From positions 62,001 through 126,000 of the forward strand of contig NZ_QGTQ01000006.1 in the NCBI RefSeq assembly GCF_003182255.1: a stretch of DNA of 64,000 nt, given 5' to 3'. The translations under genes were made by a program, and so were the position numbers. This document shows positions 62,213-64,000 of the stretch, in pieces; positions within the stretch are counted from its first letter, which is position 1, and every line of letters starts with the position of its first letter. Source of the DNA: Paenibacillus cellulosilyticus (GTDB lineage: Bacteria; Bacillota; Bacilli; Paenibacillales; Paenibacillaceae). The notes below the pieces were generated by a model. It had not been told where the DNA came from. It did no database searches and was given only the letters and a program-made list of their open reading frames with translations.

Positions 62213-63270
62213 GTTGCACCCCGTTTTTTCATTACATTATCGAGATATTCCTTCCACACCAGCTGATCCTTCGCATCGTCCTTGACAATTGCGCCTTGCA
62301 GGCCAGCCGCAATATCCTCATCCGTCAGCTGTCCGGTGCCGAAGCTGCCCGCCAGTGCCATGCTGCCGGTGAGCAGTGAGATCGCTTCTGCGGTCGAGAT
62401 CACGCCGCTTGGCGGCTTCACCTTCTCCTTGCCGTCCAACGTCACACCGCTGCGCAGCTCGCGGAATATCGTCACGACCTTGCGAATCGCCTCTTCATCC
62501 GGCTGCGTCGCGCGCAGCTCATAGCTGGCAGAGATCTCGCCTACACGGCGGCGGACGATGTCGATCTCGGTCTCGAGACTCGATGGCGCCGGCAGGACGA
62601 TAATATTGAACCGCCGTTTCAGCGCGGCGGACATTTCGTTAACGCCACGGTCGCGCGTATTGGCAGTCGCGATGATCGAGAAGCCGCGCTGCGCCGACAC
62701 TTCGCGGCCAAGCTCCGGGATCGCGATCGTCTTCTCGGACAGGATCGAGATAAGCGCATCCTGAACCTCCGAAGCGCAGCGCGAGATTTCCTCGAAGCGA
62801 GCGATGCCGCCGCTCTCCATGGCGCGAAGTATCGGACTGCGTATGAGCGCTTGATCAGACGGGCCCTGCGCAAGCAGGAGCGCGTAGTTCCATGAATATC
62901 GCACATGCTCCTCGCTCGTGCCTGCCGTACCCTGCACCACTTTGGACGAGTCGCCGTGAATGGCGGCCGTTAAATTTTCAGAAAGCCACGACTTGGCCGT
63001 TCCTGGTTCGCCAATCAGCAGAAGCGCGCGGTCCGTCAGCAGCGTTGCAATCGCCATCTCGATCAGACGTTTGTTGCCGATATACTTCGGCGTGATTGTC
63101 ACGCCCCCCACTTCGCCGCCCGTCAGGAAGGTCAGCACCGATCGCGGGGACAGCTGCCATCCTGCCGGCTTCGTATCTTGATCCGCTGCTCGCAGCGCTT
63201 CGAGCTCGTGCGCGTACAGCTTCTCCGCGGGTAATCTTAAGACAGCTTGCTTGTTATCCATCTCCATCAT
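62170..63270 (-). CDS. MoxR-type AAA+ ATPase
   Basis: A 366-residue MoxR-family ATPase. Walker A is LLLIGEPGTAKSWLSE, Walker B-like IARFEEISRCASEVQDALIS, sensor-1 FSIIATANTRDRGVNEMSAALKRRF with an arginine finger. Together with the VWA protein it should form a remodelling or metal-insertion chaperone. The ATG overlaps the preceding gene's stop (ATGA), and the 3' end overlaps the DUF5682 gene, so the four genes are one tight operon. Confidence 0.9.
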   Translation of the reverse strand: MMEMDNKQAVLRLPAEKLYAHELEALRAADQDTKPAGWQLSPRSVLTFLTGGEVGGVTITPKYIGNKRLIEMAIATLLTDRALLLIGEPGTAKSWLSENLTAAIHGDSSKVVQGTAGTSEEHVRYSWNYALLLAQGPSDQALIRSPILRAMESGGIARFEEISRCASEVQDALISILSEKTIAIPELGREVSAQRGFSIIATANTRDRGVNEMSAALKRRFNIIVLPAPSSLETEIDIVRRRVGEISASYELRATQPDEEAIRKVVTIFRELRSGVTLDGKEKVKPPSGVISTAEAISLLTGSMALAGSFGTGQLTDEDIAAGLQGAIVKDDAKDQLVWKEYLDNVMKKRGATWRSLYSACSEMNG

Positions 63271-64000
63271 GCAGTTCCACTCTCCTCAATGATTTCGGCC
63301 GGCGCGGCTTCCATGGCGTCAGCTAGTGCAGTCAGTTCGTTGGCGTTGTAAGGGTGCTTCTCAGCGATTGCACGAAGTCTAGGAATATAGCTTCTAGGAA
63401 CGGAAGCGATGAGCTTCCGAAGCGGAGCATCCATGTAATAGAAGCTCCTTGCCTCCATCAGCTGGAACAGTAGCTGCGGCGCATCTGTATAACGGATACG
63501 GAACAAAGTGATCAAAATGCGTTGAATGCTCGAATCATGAAGCCTAGCATTTTTCGTCAGTTTGGACGTCAAATAGGTAGTCACTTGCGCATCCTCCGTC
63601 TGCGTGAAGAGGAGAACAAGCTCTAGCGAGTCCGCTTGTACCCACGTATGCACCCACCGAGAATCCCAGCTATTCGCCGGAACGATCAAATCTTCATCTT
63701 CCTCAACGGCTGACAGCTGCTCCTGCGTAATGAGCGACACTGCGCGAATGATCTCCTTGGACGCGATTGACGAAGGATTTGCAAGTACGCCCGAGAACCG
63801 ATCGAACAGCTCGGTTGGCGTTAGGAGACGGTAGCCCGCACGGAACAAATAACCCGCCATGCAGGTGTTCATTACGGCATCCAATGACAACAAGAAGCGG
63901 TTCGCTTCCTCCGTATTCAAAGATAGCAGCAGCTCGGCTGCATTCTCCTGCAGCACTTCGGTCTCGGAGGCGAAGAAACCAGGCGTTGTCAGCATGCGGC
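63267..64000 (-). CDS. Partial helical-repeat protein upstream of MoxR (possibly DUF5691)
   Basis: At least 242 residues of a helical protein, cut by the right edge. The first Met in view (63995) has no visible ribosome site and is probably internal. It has HEAT-like helices (WVHTWVQADSLELVLLF, LRKLIASVPRSYIPRLRAIA). In comparable MoxR/VWA/DUF5682 clusters the gene at this place is often DUF5691; that assignment is by context only. Its TGA overlaps the MoxR start. Confidence 0.6.
   Translation of the reverse strand, partial: RMLTTPGFFASETEVLQENAAELLLSLNTEEANRFLLSLDAVMNTCMAGYLFRAGYRLLTPTELFDRFSGVLANPSSIASKEIIRAVSLITQEQLSAVEEDEDLIVPANSWDSRWVHTWVQADSLELVLLFTQTEDAQVTTYLTSKLTKNARLHDSSIQRILITLFRIRYTDAPQLLFQLMEARSFYYMDAPLRKLIASVPRSYIPRLRAIAEKHPYNANELTALADAMEAAPAEIIEESGTA

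Noticed and set aside
61349-62266. 305-codon plus-strand frame opposite the DUF5682 gene
   Set aside because: Antisense shadow: R/H/Q/C-rich translation without motifs, opposite a well-supported operon gene.

Overview
The window looks like chromosomal DNA of a spore-forming, low-to-mid GC Bacillota of the Paenibacillaceae type (Paenibacillus or a relative). The evidence is strong GGAGG-type ribosome sites with frequent TTG and GTG starts, a GerA-family spore germination protein, a T-box leader, a CD3324-family protein, and a giant conserved-repeat (DUF11) protein whose N-terminus resembles ones found in spore-formers. No rRNA, tRNA, CRISPR array, insertion sequence or prophage was recognised. 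Most genes lie on the minus strand.

Layout. 0-4.6 kb: gerA, an alpha/beta hydrolase, a DUF2798 membrane protein and an isolated tyrosine recombinase. 4.8-9.4 kb: a redox/electrophile-response cluster with two Old Yellow Enzymes, a MarR regulator with a tandem palindromic operator, an NmrA-type oxidoreductase with a damaged start, DoxX and a divergent HxlR regulator. 9.4-14.3 kb: small lipoproteins, a secreted protein, a GNAT enzyme and a sigma factor fused to a large C-terminal module. 14.4-15.8 kb: a Stf0 sulfotransferase coupled to APS kinase. 16.5-25.8 kb: a complete Kdp potassium-ATPase operon with two tiny membrane peptides, a KdpE-like operator, and a KdpD split into two genes, one carrying a duplicated sensor domain.

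26-33.7 kb: MFS exporter, ECF sigma/anti-sigma pair, aldo/keto reductase, a coupled phosphoesterase and CoaD-like pair, an erythromycin-esterase homologue, and asd behind a T-box. 34-40.4 kb: a pseudogene remnant, selO, a TPR/AAA+ pair, an MFS exporter and a frameshifted SDR. 40.4-47.6 kb: a six-gene operon coupling an AbgB-like M20 amidohydrolase to a peptide-type ABC transporter. 48.2-56.6 kb: a giant array of about 19 DUF11 domains broken into two overlapping reading frames. 56.8-64 kb: a YdjC deacetylase, a lipoprotein, and a VWA / DUF5682 / MoxR-AAA cluster that runs off the right edge.

How the parts cooperate. The Kdp block is a self-contained K+ scavenging system with its own sensor. 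The 4.8-9.4 kb block pairs flavin reductases with MarR and HxlR regulators. The AbgB-Dpp operon suggests import and intracellular hydrolysis of an N-acylated or amide substrate. Three separate N-terminal frame disruptions (about 8.46, 40.35 and 54.88 kb) are either real gene decay or single-base assembly errors and need read-level checking.
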